Counted from the stretch's first letter, positions 33,333 to 45,403 are shown. The stretch is DNA of 64,000 nucleotides from Thermanaeromonas sp. (GCF_021890735.1 NZ_JAKKUR010000001.1:41792-105791); one strand, 5' to 3'. Notes: generated by a model not told the origin, from the sequence alone. Translations and numbers: made by a program.

Positions 33333-34231
33333 ATTTCGATCTCTAGGTCAAGGTAAATACCGAAACGTTTAAACACTTCTTCCCGCACTCTCTCTATCAA
33401 GCCCAACACATCGGAGGCCGTAGCCCTTCCGCGGTTAATAATAAAGTTGGCATGGATGGTAGAAACTTCGGCATCCCCCCGGCTCCAACCCTTGGCTCCT
33501 ACCTGTTCTATCAACCACCCGGCAGCATAACCTGGGGGATTCTTAAAGATGCACCCGGCGTTGGGCCAAGCCAAAGGCTGTTTCTTCTTGCGCAAGGCTA
33601 GCCTTTGAGCTATCAACCTATCAATTTCTTCAGGGTGCCCCGGTTTTAGGGCCAACAGTACAGCTACCACTACTTGGCCGGAACCCTTAATCCTACTCTC
33701 CCGGTATCCAAATCCCAGCTGGCTACCGTCTGCAATTACGAAGCGGCCTTCTTTATCCAAGACCTCCACCCTTGCCACTACATCTTCCATGGAGCCTGCG
33801 GGCGTTCCGGCATTCATTACTGTGGCCCCGCCTAAGGTGGCTGGAATTCCGGCAGCAAATTCCAGCCCGGAAAGACCGGCTTTCTGGGCCTTTGAAAGAA
33901 CCCTAGCCAGCAAAACCCCAGCCTCTGCCCAAATATTTGCATCCTTCACCTCTAGACGGGATAGACCGGTGGTCTTTATTACTAAGCCCCGGACCCCCTT
34001 TTCTCGTACTAGAAGATTGGACCCATTACCCAGAATATAAAAGGGCAGGCCCTTCTCGCGGCTAAAACTTATACAAGCCTCTATATCTTCACGGTTCGTA
34101 GGTAAAGCTAGAAGATCGGCCGGCCCGCCTATACGGAAAGTGGTGTGCCGCGACAAGGGCTCCTCAAGTAATACCCGGCCGGCGATAGAACGCTGTAATT
34201 CCCCAGCCAAAAGAGTAAGATAATCGCCCAT
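33314..34231 (-). CDS. murB: UDP-N-acetylenolpyruvoylglucosamine reductase
   Basis: TTFRIGGPADLLALP; LGNGSNLLV; AGCIFKNPPG. Confidence 0.97.
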   Translation of the reverse strand: MGDYLTLLAGELQRSIAGRVLLEEPLSRHTTFRIGGPADLLALPTNREDIEACISFSREKGLPFYILGNGSNLLVREKGVRGLVIKTTGLSRLEVKDANIWAEAGVLLARVLSKAQKAGLSGLEFAAGIPATLGGATVMNAGTPAGSMEDVVARVEVLDKEGRFVIADGSQLGFGYRESRIKGSGQVVVAVLLALKPGHPEEIDRLIAQRLALRKKKQPLAWPNAGCIFKNPPGYAAGWLIEQVGAKGWSRGDAEVSTIHANFIINRGRATASDVLGLIERVREEVFKRFGIYLDLEIEIWGEGP

Positions 34232-34243
34232 ATCCTTTAACCT

Positions 34244-35677
34244 TTATCCTCCCACCTGGGGTATCTTCCCCGCCTGGAGGTAACGCGCTAGGTGTTCTCC
34301 AATCTGGTATACATCTCCTGCTCCCAATGTGAGGATGAGATCCCCGGACCTTAAATCTTTCCTCAAAAACCTTAAAGTATCTTCTCCAGAGGGGATGTAG
34401 TAAACTGCGGGATGCCCTATTTCTTGCAGCGCTTGAACTATTAGCCGGGCATGGACTCCGGGCAAAGGTTTCTCCCCGGCGGCATATATATCGTTTACAA
34501 TTACCACATCTGCTTCTTGCAAGGCACGACCTAACTCGCGGTGCAAGTAAAAGGTACGTGTATACCGGTGGGGTTGGAACACTGCAATAATACGCCTCGC
34601 TCCTACCTGGCGTGCAGCCGCTAAAGTAGCCCGGATTTCGGTAGGATGGTGCGCATAATCGTCTACCACCCAGATGTCACCGGCGTCCTGCAAAATTTGG
34701 AACCTCCGCTCTACCCCCCGAAAGGACCCTAATGCCTCTTGAAGTATCATCCAAGGCAATTCTAGCTGGTGTGCTACAGCTACAGCAGCTAAAGCGTTAA
34801 GGACGTTGTGCCTACCAGGTACTTTAAGCTCTAGTTCCCCCAGGTATTCCCCATGATAATAAATTTTACTCCTGCTACCCAGACCCTTAAGCTCGATATC
34901 CCGGGCCTGGTAATGGGCTTCCGGGCAGAAACCATAAGTTATTAGCGTCCTTTTTATCCCCGGAGTCAATTCCCGCAATAAAACATCTTCCAGGCAAAGC
35001 ACAACCTTTCCCTTAGGTTTTACCCCTTGCAAAAACTCCTGGAAGGCCTCTACAATGTTTTCTAAGCTCCCGTAATGGTCCAGATGATCATCTTCGATGT
35101 TAGTGGCTACCGCTATTTCGGGATGGAGCCATAAAAAGGAACCGTCGCTCTCATCAGCTTCCGCTACAAAAAAGTCGGAATTCCCCAGGCGAGCGTTGCT
35201 CCCCAGAGGAGGAACATAGCCCCCAACGACCACCGTGGGATCGAGTCCGCCTTGCCACAGGGCAAGGCTGACCATAGCCGAGGTGGTCGTCTTTCCGTGG
35301 GCTCCCGCTACCGCGATCCCCCTTTTGGAGGACATTAGCTCGGCCAGCAGTTTCCCCCTTTTAATTATCTCCAGCCCCCGCCTTTCTGCCTCTTTCACCT
35401 CCGGATTTTCCGGGGAAATGGCCGAAGAGATTACCACCCGCCGAACCTCGGGATGGAGGTTACTGGCGTTATGGCCCTGGTAAATCAGCGCGCCGCGTTT
35501 TTTAAGAAGTTCTGTATACCTGTTTTCTTTTATGTCCGAACCCGAAACCTTATGTCCTAACCCCAAAAGCAACTGCGCAAGTGCGCTCATGCCTACCCCG
35601 CCAATACCAACAAAGTGGGTCCAACCTTCTACCGGCAAGCTTCCATCTCCTTCCCCCCACCAGCAGCCTGGTTTCAC
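34244..35677 (-). CDS. murC: UDP-N-acetylmuramate--L-alanine ligase
   Basis: [41 protein letters not shown]. Confidence 0.97.
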   Translation of the reverse strand: MKPGCWWGEGDGSLPVEGWTHFVGIGGVGMSALAQLLLGLGHKVSGSDIKENRYTELLKKRGALIYQGHNASNLHPEVRRVVISSAISPENPEVKEAERRGLEIIKRGKLLAELMSSKRGIAVAGAHGKTTTSAMVSLALWQGGLDPTVVVGGYVPPLGSNARLGNSDFFVAEADESDGSFLWLHPEIAVATNIEDDHLDHYGSLENIVEAFQEFLQGVKPKGKVVLCLEDVLLRELTPGIKRTLITYGFCPEAHYQARDIELKGLGSRSKIYYHGEYLGELELKVPGRHNVLNALAAVAVAHQLELPWMILQEALGSFRGVERRFQILQDAGDIWVVDDYAHHPTEIRATLAAARQVGARRIIAVFQPHRYTRTFYLHRELGRALQEADVVIVNDIYAAGEKPLPGVHARLIVQALQEIGHPAVYYIPSGEDTLRFLRKDLRSGDLILTLGAGDVYQIGEHLARYLQAGKIPQVGG

Positions 35678-35700
35678 CTGTATGATATGCTTTAGCTACT

Positions 35701-36858
35701 TTAAGGGTGACATTCCTCTGCCAGCGCAAGTATTTTATCTACAATCTTCTCCAAAGCATCTGGTCTACCCAAACGAGCACTCGCCTGAGCCATCTTTTTA
35801 AGCCTTTCAGGGTCGGCCAAAAGGCTTTCTACTGTGCGCAGGAGCTTTCCCGCCGCCAACTCATTGTCACGTATTATTATGGCTGCCCCCTTTTCGGCCA
35901 ACGCACGGGCGTTGTACTCCTGGTGATTGCCGGCCGCATACGGGTACGGTATAAGAACGGCCGGTAAACCCTTGACCAGAACCTCGGCTAGAAAAGAGGC
36001 TCCCGCCCGACCTATTACGAGATCCGCCGCGGCCAAAGCTAGATGTATATCGTGTAAATAAGGTACAATGGTAATATTTCCATTTCCATCCACATATATC
36101 CCCAACTTTGCAGCCTCGGCTTTTAATTGCTCATAATCTTTACGGCCCGCTACATGTAAAATCTTAAGGGAGGGCCGCCCCTGGTAAGCGCGAAAAAGAG
36201 AAAGCGCTGCATAATTTAAACTCCGGGCGCCTTGGCTTCCTCCCACAATCAGGATAAAAAATTGGTCCGGTCCAATTTTAAGCTTAGCTCTCGCCTCTTC
36301 CCTGTTCGTCGCTAAGATCTCCGGCCTCACGGGTAGACCTGTAGTGACTAATTCCACCCTGGAAGGAAAATATTTTTTGGCCTCCGGAAAGGTGAGGCAA
36401 ACTGTCCGGGCCACCCTAGATAAAATGCGGTTGGTAAGGCCAGGAAAGGCGTTCTGTTCATGGAGGATAACGGGGATCCGCAGAATAGCAGCCACCATAC
36501 ATACGGGGGCACACACATAACCCCCTGTACCCACTACCACCTGAGGCCGGAAGAGACGAAGTAAACTATAAGCTTCCCACAAGCCCTGCCCCAGCCGGGC
36601 CAGGGCTTTAAAATTCTTCCAAAGGCGCCTTCTCTCAAGTCCCTGTACCTTTATCGTAGCGAAAGGGAGCCCTGCCCTGGTAACCACTTCAGCCTCTAAG
36701 CCCCGGTCGGTGCCGATATATAAGATCTCTATCCCCGGCTTAGCCTTAAGAAGACCCTGGGCGATAGCCAGAGCTGGATAAACATGCCCTCCCGTACCCC
36801 CACCGGTAACTACTACTCGCAAGGGAAGGCACCCCCTCCTGTATCTAGGTCCGTACAT
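35701..36858 (-). CDS. murG: UDP-GlcNAc--MurNAc-pentapeptide pyrophosphoryl-undecaprenol GlcNAc transferase
   Basis: VVTGGGTGGHVYPALAIAQGL; GGSQGARSLN; GRAGASFLAEVLVKGLPAVLIPYPYAAGNHQ. Confidence 0.97.
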   Translation of the reverse strand: MYGPRYRRGCLPLRVVVTGGGTGGHVYPALAIAQGLLKAKPGIEILYIGTDRGLEAEVVTRAGLPFATIKVQGLERRRLWKNFKALARLGQGLWEAYSLLRLFRPQVVVGTGGYVCAPVCMVAAILRIPVILHEQNAFPGLTNRILSRVARTVCLTFPEAKKYFPSRVELVTTGLPVRPEILATNREEARAKLKIGPDQFFILIVGGSQGARSLNYAALSLFRAYQGRPSLKILHVAGRKDYEQLKAEAAKLGIYVDGNGNITIVPYLHDIHLALAAADLVIGRAGASFLAEVLVKGLPAVLIPYPYAAGNHQEYNARALAEKGAAIIIRDNELAAGKLLRTVESLLADPERLKKMAQASARLGRPDALEKIVDKILALAEECHP

Positions 36859-37948
36859 AGCGGGAAATATTAAGCAGTATACCTATCCCCGCCAGGGTAA
36901 AAACAAGGGAGGAACCCCCGTAACTTACCAGAGGCAAGGTTATACCGGTGACAGGCAGTAGCCCTGTAACTACCCCCATGTTGATCAGGGCTTGAAGGGT
37001 TATCATAATGGTGATACCTGCAGCAAGAAGAGAGCCAAAGGCATCCGGTGCCTTCATGGCTGTCCGGAAACCCCGCCAGAGCAAAAGGCTAAAGGCGGCC
37101 ACCACCAGGGCCGTACCTATAAACCCCAGCTCTTCACCTAAAATGGCAAAAATAAAATCCGTATGTTCCTCGGGAACATAATAGAGTTTTTGCCGTCCCT
37201 GACCGAGCCCTGTACCAAAAGGACCTCCTGACCCTAAGGCTAAGAGGGACTGTATAGTCTGGTACCCCTTCCCCTGGGGATCAGCCCAGGGGTTTAAAAA
37301 AGCCGTGAAGCGCGCCATGCGGTAGGGAGCTATAACTATGGCCAGGGCGACCAGGGCAAGGCCCGCCAGAAATAAGACCGCCAGGTGCCTGCGGTCAGCT
37401 CCGGCAGCGACCAACAGCAAGTAAGATGTACCTGCTACGGCTACGGCTGTCCCCAAATCGGGTTGGGCGAGGATTAACCCGCATACGAAGAAGATAAGTA
37501 AAAGATATGGTCCCAAGCCCCTTATGAAGGAACTACCGAGGTGGCGCGAATCTTCGGCAAGCCTTGAGGCCAAGAATATCACTATAGCCAGTTTAACTAC
37601 CTCGGAGGGCTGGAAAGAAAGGGAGCCCACCCCCAGCCACCGGCTAGATCCTTTGGCGCTGATACCTACAATAAGTACTAAAATAAGGAGCAGTAAAGAT
37701 ATCCCTAAAAGGGGGTTGGCCAGCCGGCGGAAAACGGTGTAAGGCATGCGCATCAAAGTAGCCATGCCCGTAAGACCCAACCCAGCCCAGGCGAGCTGGC
37801 GTTTAAGAAAATAAAAGGCATCACCTAAATTGTTGGCCGCGGTTACAGCGCTAGCGCTGAATACCATGATAATACCCATACTCAAAAGGACCAAAACGCT
37901 TAAAAGAAGCCCAAAATCAATTGTGCCGGCCCGCCGCAGCACAATCAT
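36845..37948 (-). CDS. ftsW: Peptidoglycan glycosyltransferase FtsW/SpoVE
   Basis: SEDS motifs; [31 protein letters not shown]. Start MIVLRRAG at 37948 preferred. Confidence 0.95.
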   Translation of the reverse strand: MIVLRRAGTIDFGLLLSVLVLLSMGIIMVFSASAVTAANNLGDAFYFLKRQLAWAGLGLTGMATLMRMPYTVFRRLANPLLGISLLLLILVLIVGISAKGSSRWLGVGSLSFQPSEVVKLAIVIFLASRLAEDSRHLGSSFIRGLGPYLLLIFFVCGLILAQPDLGTAVAVAGTSYLLLVAAGADRRHLAVLFLAGLALVALAIVIAPYRMARFTAFLNPWADPQGKGYQTIQSLLALGSGGPFGTGLGQGRQKLYYVPEEHTDFIFAILGEELGFIGTALVVAAFSLLLWRGFRTAMKAPDAFGSLLAAGITIMITLQALINMGVVTGLLPVTGITLPLVSYGGSSLVFTLAGIGILLNISRYVRT

Positions 37949-39311
37949 TCCTCCCCTCGGATAGAGAACGCACCAAGGTCTTGAAAAGATTGCCCCTCTC
38001 CTCATAATTCCGGAACATATCCCAGCTGGCGCAAGCCGGGGAAAGTAGAACTACATCGCCGGGACTAGCAAGTTCCCTGGCGCGTTCTACGGCTTCTCCT
38101 AAATCCCGTACCATAAAAATAGAGGTTAGTCCGGCCTTTTGGGCGGCCTGTCTAATAGCAGGTGCTGCCTCACCCAAAAGTATAAGGTGTTTCACCCTCC
38201 CCACCATCTTCTGGGCAAGGAAACTGAAATCGCTGCCCTTATTTTTACCTCCAGCAATCAAAATAAGGGGCTCGGAATAAGCCTCTATGGCTTTAATAGT
38301 AGCCTCGGGGTTAGTCCCTTTAGAATCATTTACGTAAAGAACACCATCCACACACGCTACGGGTTCTAAGCGGTGTGGAACTCCTGGGAAGGTTTTTAAA
38401 GTATAGCTTAAGGTGGAAGGTGAAATTCCCAGGATTCCTCCAATAGCTGCCGCCGCCAAAGAGTTTTCTAGATTATGTACACCTTTAAGGGCTAGTTCCT
38501 CCACGCGGCATATAGGGTGTACTCCATTCCCTAGGTCAAGGCAAATAACTCCATCCTTGACAAAGCACCCCAAACTTAAAGGTTCTCGGTGGCTAAAATA
38601 CACCAGGTGCCCTTTGACCTGTTTTTCTAGATTTCGCGTGTTAAGGTCATCATAATTTAGTACAGCAAAGTCCTCAGGCCCTTGCAAACTTAAGAGCCTA
38701 GCTTTAGCTTTAACGTATTCCGAAAAACTTCCGTGCCGGTCCAGGTGGTCAGGGGTGATGTTAAGTATAACAGCTACATTGGGGTGAAAAGTCTCTACCG
38801 TCTCCAGTTGGAAACTGCTTACCTCCAAGACGAAATACTGTCCCGGAAAGGCTTCGCCTACTTTTTCTATCAAGGGTACACCAATATTACCCGCTACTAC
38901 CACGGGATACCCCGCATCTTTAAGCACCTGCCCCGCCAGCGCGGTAGTTGTTGTTTTACCGTTGGTCCCGGTTATGGCTATTATTTTTACGCCAGCGGGA
39001 AGAAGCCTAAAAGCAAGCTCCAGTTCCCCCCATATGGAGATACCCGCTTGCCTGGCCGCTTTCAAAGGAGGCTCCTCTAGGGGTACTCCAGGGCTAGCTA
39101 CTACAAGGTCTGGGCAGACTTCCCCAACTTCAGGGTAACCCCCTACAAACACAGTTACCCCTAGTTCTTTAAGGGGCCTGATCTCCTCTTCGCTTTTCAC
39201 ATCCTTATCACAGGCGCAAACTTTGGCCCCCAACCCGGCCAGCACCCGGGAGGCTGCCATACCGCTTTTTCCCAATCCGACTACCAACACTCTTTTAGAA
39301 TGCCATTCCAT
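37917..39311 (-). CDS. murD: UDP-N-acetylmuramoylalanine--D-glutamate ligase
   Basis: [51 protein letters not shown]. Confidence 0.97.
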   Translation of the reverse strand: MEWHSKRVLVVGLGKSGMAASRVLAGLGAKVCACDKDVKSEEEIRPLKELGVTVFVGGYPEVGEVCPDLVVASPGVPLEEPPLKAARQAGISIWGELELAFRLLPAGVKIIAITGTNGKTTTTALAGQVLKDAGYPVVVAGNIGVPLIEKVGEAFPGQYFVLEVSSFQLETVETFHPNVAVILNITPDHLDRHGSFSEYVKAKARLLSLQGPEDFAVLNYDDLNTRNLEKQVKGHLVYFSHREPLSLGCFVKDGVICLDLGNGVHPICRVEELALKGVHNLENSLAAAAIGGILGISPSTLSYTLKTFPGVPHRLEPVACVDGVLYVNDSKGTNPEATIKAIEAYSEPLILIAGGKNKGSDFSFLAQKMVGRVKHLILLGEAAPAIRQAAQKAGLTSIFMVRDLGEAVERARELASPGDVVLLSPACASWDMFRNYEERGNLFKTLVRSLSEGRNDCAAAGRHN

Positions 39312-39356
39312 ACTTTCAACTACCTTTCTTAAGCGTGATTAATTTCAACCCTCGTT

Positions 39357-40316
39357 TTAGCTCCAGGACAAGCCATATAGCCCCAAGCCACAAAAAACCA
39401 GGCCTAATACCCAAAAAAACAAGACTACCTTGGTCTCGGACCAACCCACCAGTTCGAAATGATGATGCAAGGGGCTCATGCGGAAAAGGCGCCGACCCGT
39501 TAAACGAAAGTATACTACTTGCAAAATCACGGATAACGCTTCTAAGACATAAACTCCGCCTAAAATAGGAAGAACAAGTTCTGTCCTCGTTAAAACACTC
39601 AAAATACCCACAGCCCCTCCTAAAGCCAGGGAGCCCGTGTCACCCATGAACACACGCGCAGGATGGAAATTGTACAGTAAAAACCCCAAACATCCACCCG
39701 CTAGCGCCCCTGCAAAAATCACGAGCTCAACCTTGTCCAAAGCTAGGGTAAGAATGAAATAGGCCAGGGACACTAACAGAGTAGTTCCCGCCGCCAGCCC
39801 GTCCAATCCGTCTGTTAAATTCACAGCGTTGCTGGTCGCCACCAACACCACCGCGGCTAAAGCAGGATAGTACCATCCCAAGTCCCACTGCACAGAGCTG
39901 AAAGGGAGTGTTACCTCAGTACCCCGGTCTAAATAAAGCATGGCCACTATTCCCGCTAATAAACCCAAAGCTAGCTGCCCGGCCAGCTTCTGCCTGGCCA
40001 AAAGCCCTAAGGGGCGCCGCATAACCACCTTCAGCATATCATCTATCCAACCCAGTAGGCCATAACCCCAAGTAATACCTAATAAAGTAAATGAAAGTAG
40101 ACTGCGTTCACTTAAAATCAAGACGGCCAGGGTCAGCCCTATAAGGAATATAAGTCCTCCCATGGTGGGAGTTCCTGCCTTGCTAAGGTGTCTCCGGGGC
40201 CCGTCATCCCGTACTGTCTGGCCAGCTTTCATCAACTGTAATACTCTTATAAGCGGAGGCGCTAGAAGGGCGGTAAACGCAAAACTTAAAAGGAGTGCAA
40301 CAAGCCCTGCTTTCAT
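39357..40316 (-). CDS. mraY: Phospho-N-acetylmuramoyl-pentapeptide transferase
   Basis: KAGTPTMGGLIFL; NAVNLTDGLDGLAAG; FMGDTGSLALGG; SPLHHHFELVGWSETKVV. Confidence 0.98.
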   Translation of the reverse strand: MKAGLVALLLSFAFTALLAPPLIRVLQLMKAGQTVRDDGPRRHLSKAGTPTMGGLIFLIGLTLAVLILSERSLLSFTLLGITWGYGLLGWIDDMLKVVMRRPLGLLARQKLAGQLALGLLAGIVAMLYLDRGTEVTLPFSSVQWDLGWYYPALAAVVLVATSNAVNLTDGLDGLAAGTTLLVSLAYFILTLALDKVELVIFAGALAGGCLGFLLYNFHPARVFMGDTGSLALGGAVGILSVLTRTELVLPILGGVYVLEALSVILQVVYFRLTGRRLFRMSPLHHHFELVGWSETKVVLFFWVLGLVFCGLGLYGLSWS

Positions 40317-41704
40317 CCTCTCACCTCTTTTAGCTCCTCTAAAGCCTGCTCCAACTTTACCGCCCTCGAACCCTTAAGAAGCGCTACATCCCCGCGCTGC
40401 AGGTACCGGGCAAGGAACCGGCCAGCCTCGCTAGGATGAAGAAAGGAAAATACCTGCTCCTTTGGCATCCCAGAGGCAATTGCCCCGGTAGCTATCTCCC
40501 GGGCCAGCTCCCCCACAGTCACCAGAACTGCTACCCCCGCCTCTGCAGCTCGTCTCCCCACTTTCCGGTGAAGCTCCGGACCTTCTTCCCCTAGCTCAAG
40601 CATGTCGCCCAACACAGCGATCTTCCGGCCTGGCAGCTCTTTTAAAACCTCCAAAGCGGCTACAACGGATTCCGGGTTCGCATTATAAGTATCGTTGTAA
40701 ATCACGGAACCCCGGGGGCCCGGCAGAACTTCCTGCCTTAGGCTTTCGACCGGCCATTCCTGCAACCTAGTCACCATATCATCTATATTTACCCCCAAAA
40801 TGTATCCCACGGTTAAGGCGGCTAGGCTATTTAAAACGTTATGCTTCCCCGGTACCGGAAGATGGACCTTCGCTTCTTTTTCCGGAAACCTTGCTACAAA
40901 TTCTACGCCTTCTAATCCCCTCGTTGCCATGTCCCGTGCTTGAACGGTGGCTCCATTCTCAAAGCCGTAAAATACAGTACGCACGGGTAGCCCCTCCGCC
41001 AGGCGCCGGCACCAAGGGTCATCTCCATTTAAGACGGCCAACCCGCCTTCAGGAAGTGCCTCCAAAAGTTCCCTTTTGGCCCGGGCTATGTTTTCCACCG
41101 AGCCTAGCCTTCCCAGGTGGGCCGTACCGATATTTGTTATGACACCCACCGTGGGCCGGGCTATCCTACAAAGGGAGGCGATCTCCCCCTTTCCCCGCAT
41201 CCCCATCTCCACCACCACAACCTGGTGGTCGGGTTTAAGATTTAGCAGGGTCAGGGGGAGGCCTATTTCATTATTGAAATTACCAGGATTTTTCCATACC
41301 TTAAACTTGGCCTCTAAAACCCGGGCCAAGAGATTCTTTGTAGTAGTTTTACCGCATGAGCCCGTAACCCCTATAAGCTCTCCTTTGAATACGGTTTGCC
41401 GATGATAAAGGGCCAAATCCTGAAGGGCCTTTAAAGTATCGCGCACCAAAATAAGCCCGCCCCGGCCTATCCCCTCCACCCGCCTGTCCACCACAGCCGC
41501 TACTGCTCCTTTAGCCAAAGCCTCTCCCACAAAATCGTGACCGTCAAACCGCTCACCTTTTAGGGCGAAAAATACTTCTCCTCCCCTAATCTGGCGGCTA
41601 TCCGTGCTGATGCCTTGTACTTTAACATCGGGTTCTCCTAGGAGCAGCTCTCCTCCCAATACACGGCAAAGGTCTCCAACGCTAAAGGAGATCATCTTTC
41701 CCAC
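40313..41704 (-). CDS. murF: UDP-N-acetylmuramoyl-tripeptide--D-alanyl-D-alanine ligase
   Basis: GVTGSCGKTTTKNLLARVL; NDTYNANPESVVAAL. Confidence 0.97.
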   Translation of the reverse strand: MGKMISFSVGDLCRVLGGELLLGEPDVKVQGISTDSRQIRGGEVFFALKGERFDGHDFVGEALAKGAVAAVVDRRVEGIGRGGLILVRDTLKALQDLALYHRQTVFKGELIGVTGSCGKTTTKNLLARVLEAKFKVWKNPGNFNNEIGLPLTLLNLKPDHQVVVVEMGMRGKGEIASLCRIARPTVGVITNIGTAHLGRLGSVENIARAKRELLEALPEGGLAVLNGDDPWCRRLAEGLPVRTVFYGFENGATVQARDMATRGLEGVEFVARFPEKEAKVHLPVPGKHNVLNSLAALTVGYILGVNIDDMVTRLQEWPVESLRQEVLPGPRGSVIYNDTYNANPESVVAALEVLKELPGRKIAVLGDMLELGEEGPELHRKVGRRAAEAGVAVLVTVGELAREIATGAIASGMPKEQVFSFLHPSEAGRFLARYLQRGDVALLKGSRAVKLEQALEELKEVRG

Positions 41705-43230
41705 CCCAGACGTCTCAGTTCTTCCCGGGCTACTTCTCTATCATCAAAGGGTAAAACCTTATCACCAATTACCTGGTAAGTTTCGTGGCCCTTCCCTGCA
41801 ATGACGACGGTGTCTCCCGCCCTCGCCATTTCTAATGCCCGGGCAATGGCTAGGCGCCGGTCTACTTCCACCATATAATCCCTATCTTTAACACGTTGCA
41901 CACCTGGAAGAATATCCTTTATGATGGCTTCGGGATCCTCGCTCCGGGGGTTATCAGAGGTTATAATACAGAAGTCGCTTAGCCTGGCCGCCGCTTCCCC
42001 CATAAGAGGACGCTTCGTCCGGTCCCGGTCGCCACCGCAACCGAATACTACTATAACCCGTCCTGGTGTCACCTGCCGAGCTGTCTTAAGCACGTTTTCT
42101 AAACCGTCCGGAGTATGGGCGTAGTCCACTATCACCATAAAATCCTGGCCTGCGTCTACTTTCTCAAAGCGCCCCGGCGCTCCTTCTAGCTGGCTTAATA
42201 TATCGGCTAATAACGGCGGTTCTATCCCTTCCTGCCATCCTACAGCCCACGCAGCCAAGACATTATAGACATTAAACTGGCCTACTAGCTTCAACTGTAA
42301 CGTATAGCGTTTGCCGTCACAGACCACTTCCAACAGAGTCCCCGTACTTCTAAGTTGTATATTTTCCGCCCGGACCATAGCCGCTGTGTTTAAACCGTAG
42401 GTAATAACCGGCACCTTCGTTAAAGTGATAAGCCTTTGGCCCCAGACATCATCACAATTTATTACGGCATACTTATAACCCGGCTTGTGGCCCTCTTTTA
42501 AAGAAGTAAAAAGCTTGGCCTTGGCGTTAAAGTAATCCTCCATAGTCAGGTGAAAATCCAGGTGATCCTGGGTCAAGTTGGTGAATACGGCGACATCGAA
42601 TTCCGTACCCCGCACGCGGTCTAAACTTAGGGCATGGGAAGATACCTCCATAACTACAGCTTTAGCCCCATTGTCGGCCATCCAAGCTAAAATTTTCTGG
42701 AGATCTAAAGATTCGGGGGTAGTGTGTTCCGTAGTTAGCACTCGCCCCCCCAACCGGTTGGTTACCGTACCCAGCAGGCCTGTAGCACAACCAGCAGAGT
42801 TCAAAATTCCCTCAATAAGATAAGTAGTTGTGGTTTTCCCGTTGGTTCCCGTGACACCGAACAAGCGTAGCCGCCGTGAGGGATACCCGTAAAAGTAAGC
42901 TGCCAGGTCGGCCAGAGCTTTGCGAGAATTCTCCACCTTAATCCACGACATCCCCGGGGGCAAGGGCGCCTCCTTTTGGATCACCGCTGCCACTGCCCCC
43001 CGTTCTGCCGCATCCCTAAGAAAAAAATGACCATCGGTACGGAAACCAGGTATGGCTACAAAAAGAAACCCGGGCTCCACCCGGCGGGAGTCATAATGGA
43101 TCCCGCGTATGGGCAAATCCTGCCGCCCACCGCGATCCAGAACTTCCACCACAGAACACAGTTCCTGCAAGCTAAACATAAACAACTGCCCCCTTTGTTT
43201 CCCCCTCACCCGCCGGCGCAACTGAATCAA
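41692..43230 (-). CDS. murE: UDP-N-acetylmuramoyl-tripeptide synthetase
   Basis: [31 protein letters not shown] (DAP-type motif DNPR). Confidence 0.97.
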   Translation of the reverse strand: MIQLRRRVRGKQRGQLFMFSLQELCSVVEVLDRGGRQDLPIRGIHYDSRRVEPGFLFVAIPGFRTDGHFFLRDAAERGAVAAVIQKEAPLPPGMSWIKVENSRKALADLAAYFYGYPSRRLRLFGVTGTNGKTTTTYLIEGILNSAGCATGLLGTVTNRLGGRVLTTEHTTPESLDLQKILAWMADNGAKAVVMEVSSHALSLDRVRGTEFDVAVFTNLTQDHLDFHLTMEDYFNAKAKLFTSLKEGHKPGYKYAVINCDDVWGQRLITLTKVPVITYGLNTAAMVRAENIQLRSTGTLLEVVCDGKRYTLQLKLVGQFNVYNVLAAWAVGWQEGIEPPLLADILSQLEGAPGRFEKVDAGQDFMVIVDYAHTPDGLENVLKTARQVTPGRVIVVFGCGGDRDRTKRPLMGEAAARLSDFCIITSDNPRSEDPEAIIKDILPGVQRVKDRDYMVEVDRRLAIARALEMARAGDTVVIAGKGHETYQVIGDKVLPFDDREVAREELRRLGWER

Positions 43231-43279
43231 AGGCTGTCATTTCTATTTTTAACCATCTACATATCTTTTAGACAACAGG

Positions 43280-45403
43280 TTAGGGTCCTAAAGTAGGACG
43301 GGTGGGTTCGTAAAACTTTACTTTTACCTGCGTACCGCGCGGTACGCGGGTACCTGGTACGGGATTTTGCTCGCCTGCTTGGCCGCTGCCTTCCGGCCAC
43401 AACTTAAGACCCAAAGCTTCTAGGACTTCTGCCGCCTCAGGAATACGGAGCCCCGTTAAATCCGGCACCCTGGGCTCTTCACCCTGCCCTTGGAGAAAAA
43501 GGATAACCTTACTACCTTGGGGGACCATCACACCTTCCTTAGGTATCTGGGCTACCACCACCCCGCCCTCTCCTTCTACCCGGGCTTCTAACCCCAAGGC
43601 TGCCAACTTGGCTTTAGCTTCCTGCACGGACAACCCCGTAAGGCTAGGAACTTCTACCGACTTCTTTTCTCCTTCTTCCTTGGGGGTCTCAACATACTGT
43701 GGAGGTATTTTTAGATAACGGAGCGCATCGGCTACCACCCTCTGAAAGATGGGCGCGGCCACTACTCCACCATAGTAGGGATAACCCTGGGGTTCATCTA
43801 CTATAACTAGAGCCAGTATCTGGGGATCGTTGGCCGGAGCAAACCCTATAAATGACGCAACATACTTTCCCTCTTGGTAACCTCCCGGTCCGGGCTTCTG
43901 GGCCGTACCGGTCTTTCCCGCCACGCGGTACCCGGGAATATAGGCATTTCTCCCCGTTCCTCCGCTCACTACCCCCTCCAGAAGCTGGCGAAGAACCTGG
44001 GCTGTAGCTGGAGATATTATCTGCCGTTGTACCTCCGGCTCTATACGCCGTACCACTTTCCCCTCGCTGTCCAAAATCTCCTTAACCAAGTGGGGCTTTA
44101 CGATCTTCCCCCCGTTAGCCACGGCAGCTACAGCCACGGCGAGCTGTATAGGAGTAACGGCTATGCCCTGGCCGATGCCAATGGTGGCAATGTTGATGGG
44201 CTTTAATTCTTCCCGGGGAATAAGTATCCCTGTCCCCTCACCCGTCAAATCGATCCCGGTGGGGCTTCCGAAACCGAAGCCCTGTATGTAATCATAAAAA
44301 CTCCCCGCTCTCTTCTCCTCCAGTTTTAAAGCTACGCTAACAAAAACGGGATTACAAGAATTCTTTACCCCTTCGGCAAAAGTCTGGCTGCCGTGAGCTA
44401 AGGGATAGGCCCAGCATCTAATGGAGTCCTGGCCTACCTGGATGTAACCCGGATCGTAAAATTTATCCTCAGGTTTTACCACACCTTCTTCCAGGGCTGC
44501 AGCTGCAGTTATGATTTTAAAAGTTGAACCCGGCTCGTAGGCATCCCTTACTACAGGATTGCCCCAGACCTCCGGAGGCGACTCGGAGAAACGATTGGGA
44601 TCAAAGGTAGGCCTGCTGGCTAGGGCTAGGATCTCTCCGGTATGGGGGTTCATAATTAGAATACTGGCCTTGCGGGGCTTGGTGGAGCTATGCATGAGCT
44701 GATCTAATTCTCTTTCCGCTATATATTGGAGGGTCTGGTCGATGGTTAAAACTAAGCTGTGCCCGTTCTGGGGTGGTACGTAATGGTGGGTAGCCTGAGG
44801 TATCTCACGGCCTAAGGCATCGAACTCCCGGGCGATCTGTCCGGGTACACCGCTAAGCTCCTTATCGTACATAGCCTCCAGCCCCTCGAGGCCCTGGTTA
44901 TCTATACCAGCAAATCCCAGAACGTGGGCAGCTAGTACGCCATTAGGGTAATACCTGCGGTTTTCCGGCACCACCACTATACCTGGAAGCTTAAGCTCCC
45001 TTATTTTGCGCGCTTTCTCCAAGTCTACGCGGCGAGCTATAAATTCAAAGCCGGTAGGACGTGTGATTTTTTCTAATATCTCCTCTTGAGGCTGTCCCAG
45101 AATCTCAGCTAGCTTAGCAGCTATCTCCTGCTGCCGGCCAGAGTCCCTGACCTCCGGCGGAAAGACTCCTATGTAGTCACTAGTTATATTTATCGCCAAC
45201 TCCCGCCGGAGGCGGTCATAAATAATGCCCCGCTGGGCTGGTACCGGAACAACGGCCAACCTGTTCTGCAGGGCCTTTTTCTGTAAATCCCCTCCACGAA
45301 CTAACTGTAACCAAGTAAGGCGCAACATAATAATGAAAAGGCCGGCCGAGAGAAGCAAAAAGACAACCAGTAGCCGCTTCTTGAGGTTTATACTGGTATA
45401 CAT
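43280..45403 (-). CDS. Penicillin-binding protein 2 family (FtsI/SpoVD) with two C-terminal PASTA-like repeats
   Basis: EPGSTFKIITAAAALEEG; VAGKTGTAQKPGPGGY; VPSLTGLSVQEAKAKLAALGL and VPDLTGLRIPEAAEVLEALGL. Confidence 0.95.
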   Translation of the reverse strand: MYTSINLKKRLLVVFLLLSAGLFIIMLRLTWLQLVRGGDLQKKALQNRLAVVPVPAQRGIIYDRLRRELAINITSDYIGVFPPEVRDSGRQQEIAAKLAEILGQPQEEILEKITRPTGFEFIARRVDLEKARKIRELKLPGIVVVPENRRYYPNGVLAAHVLGFAGIDNQGLEGLEAMYDKELSGVPGQIAREFDALGREIPQATHHYVPPQNGHSLVLTIDQTLQYIAERELDQLMHSSTKPRKASILIMNPHTGEILALASRPTFDPNRFSESPPEVWGNPVVRDAYEPGSTFKIITAAAALEEGVVKPEDKFYDPGYIQVGQDSIRCWAYPLAHGSQTFAEGVKNSCNPVFVSVALKLEEKRAGSFYDYIQGFGFGSPTGIDLTGEGTGILIPREELKPINIATIGIGQGIAVTPIQLAVAVAAVANGGKIVKPHLVKEILDSEGKVVRRIEPEVQRQIISPATAQVLRQLLEGVVSGGTGRNAYIPGYRVAGKTGTAQKPGPGGYQEGKYVASFIGFAPANDPQILALVIVDEPQGYPYYGGVVAAPIFQRVVADALRYLKIPPQYVETPKEEGEKKSVEVPSLTGLSVQEAKAKLAALGLEARVEGEGGVVVAQIPKEGVMVPQGSKVILFLQGQGEEPRVPDLTGLRIPEAAEVLEALGLKLWPEGSGQAGEQNPVPGTRVPRGTQVKVKFYEPTRPTLGP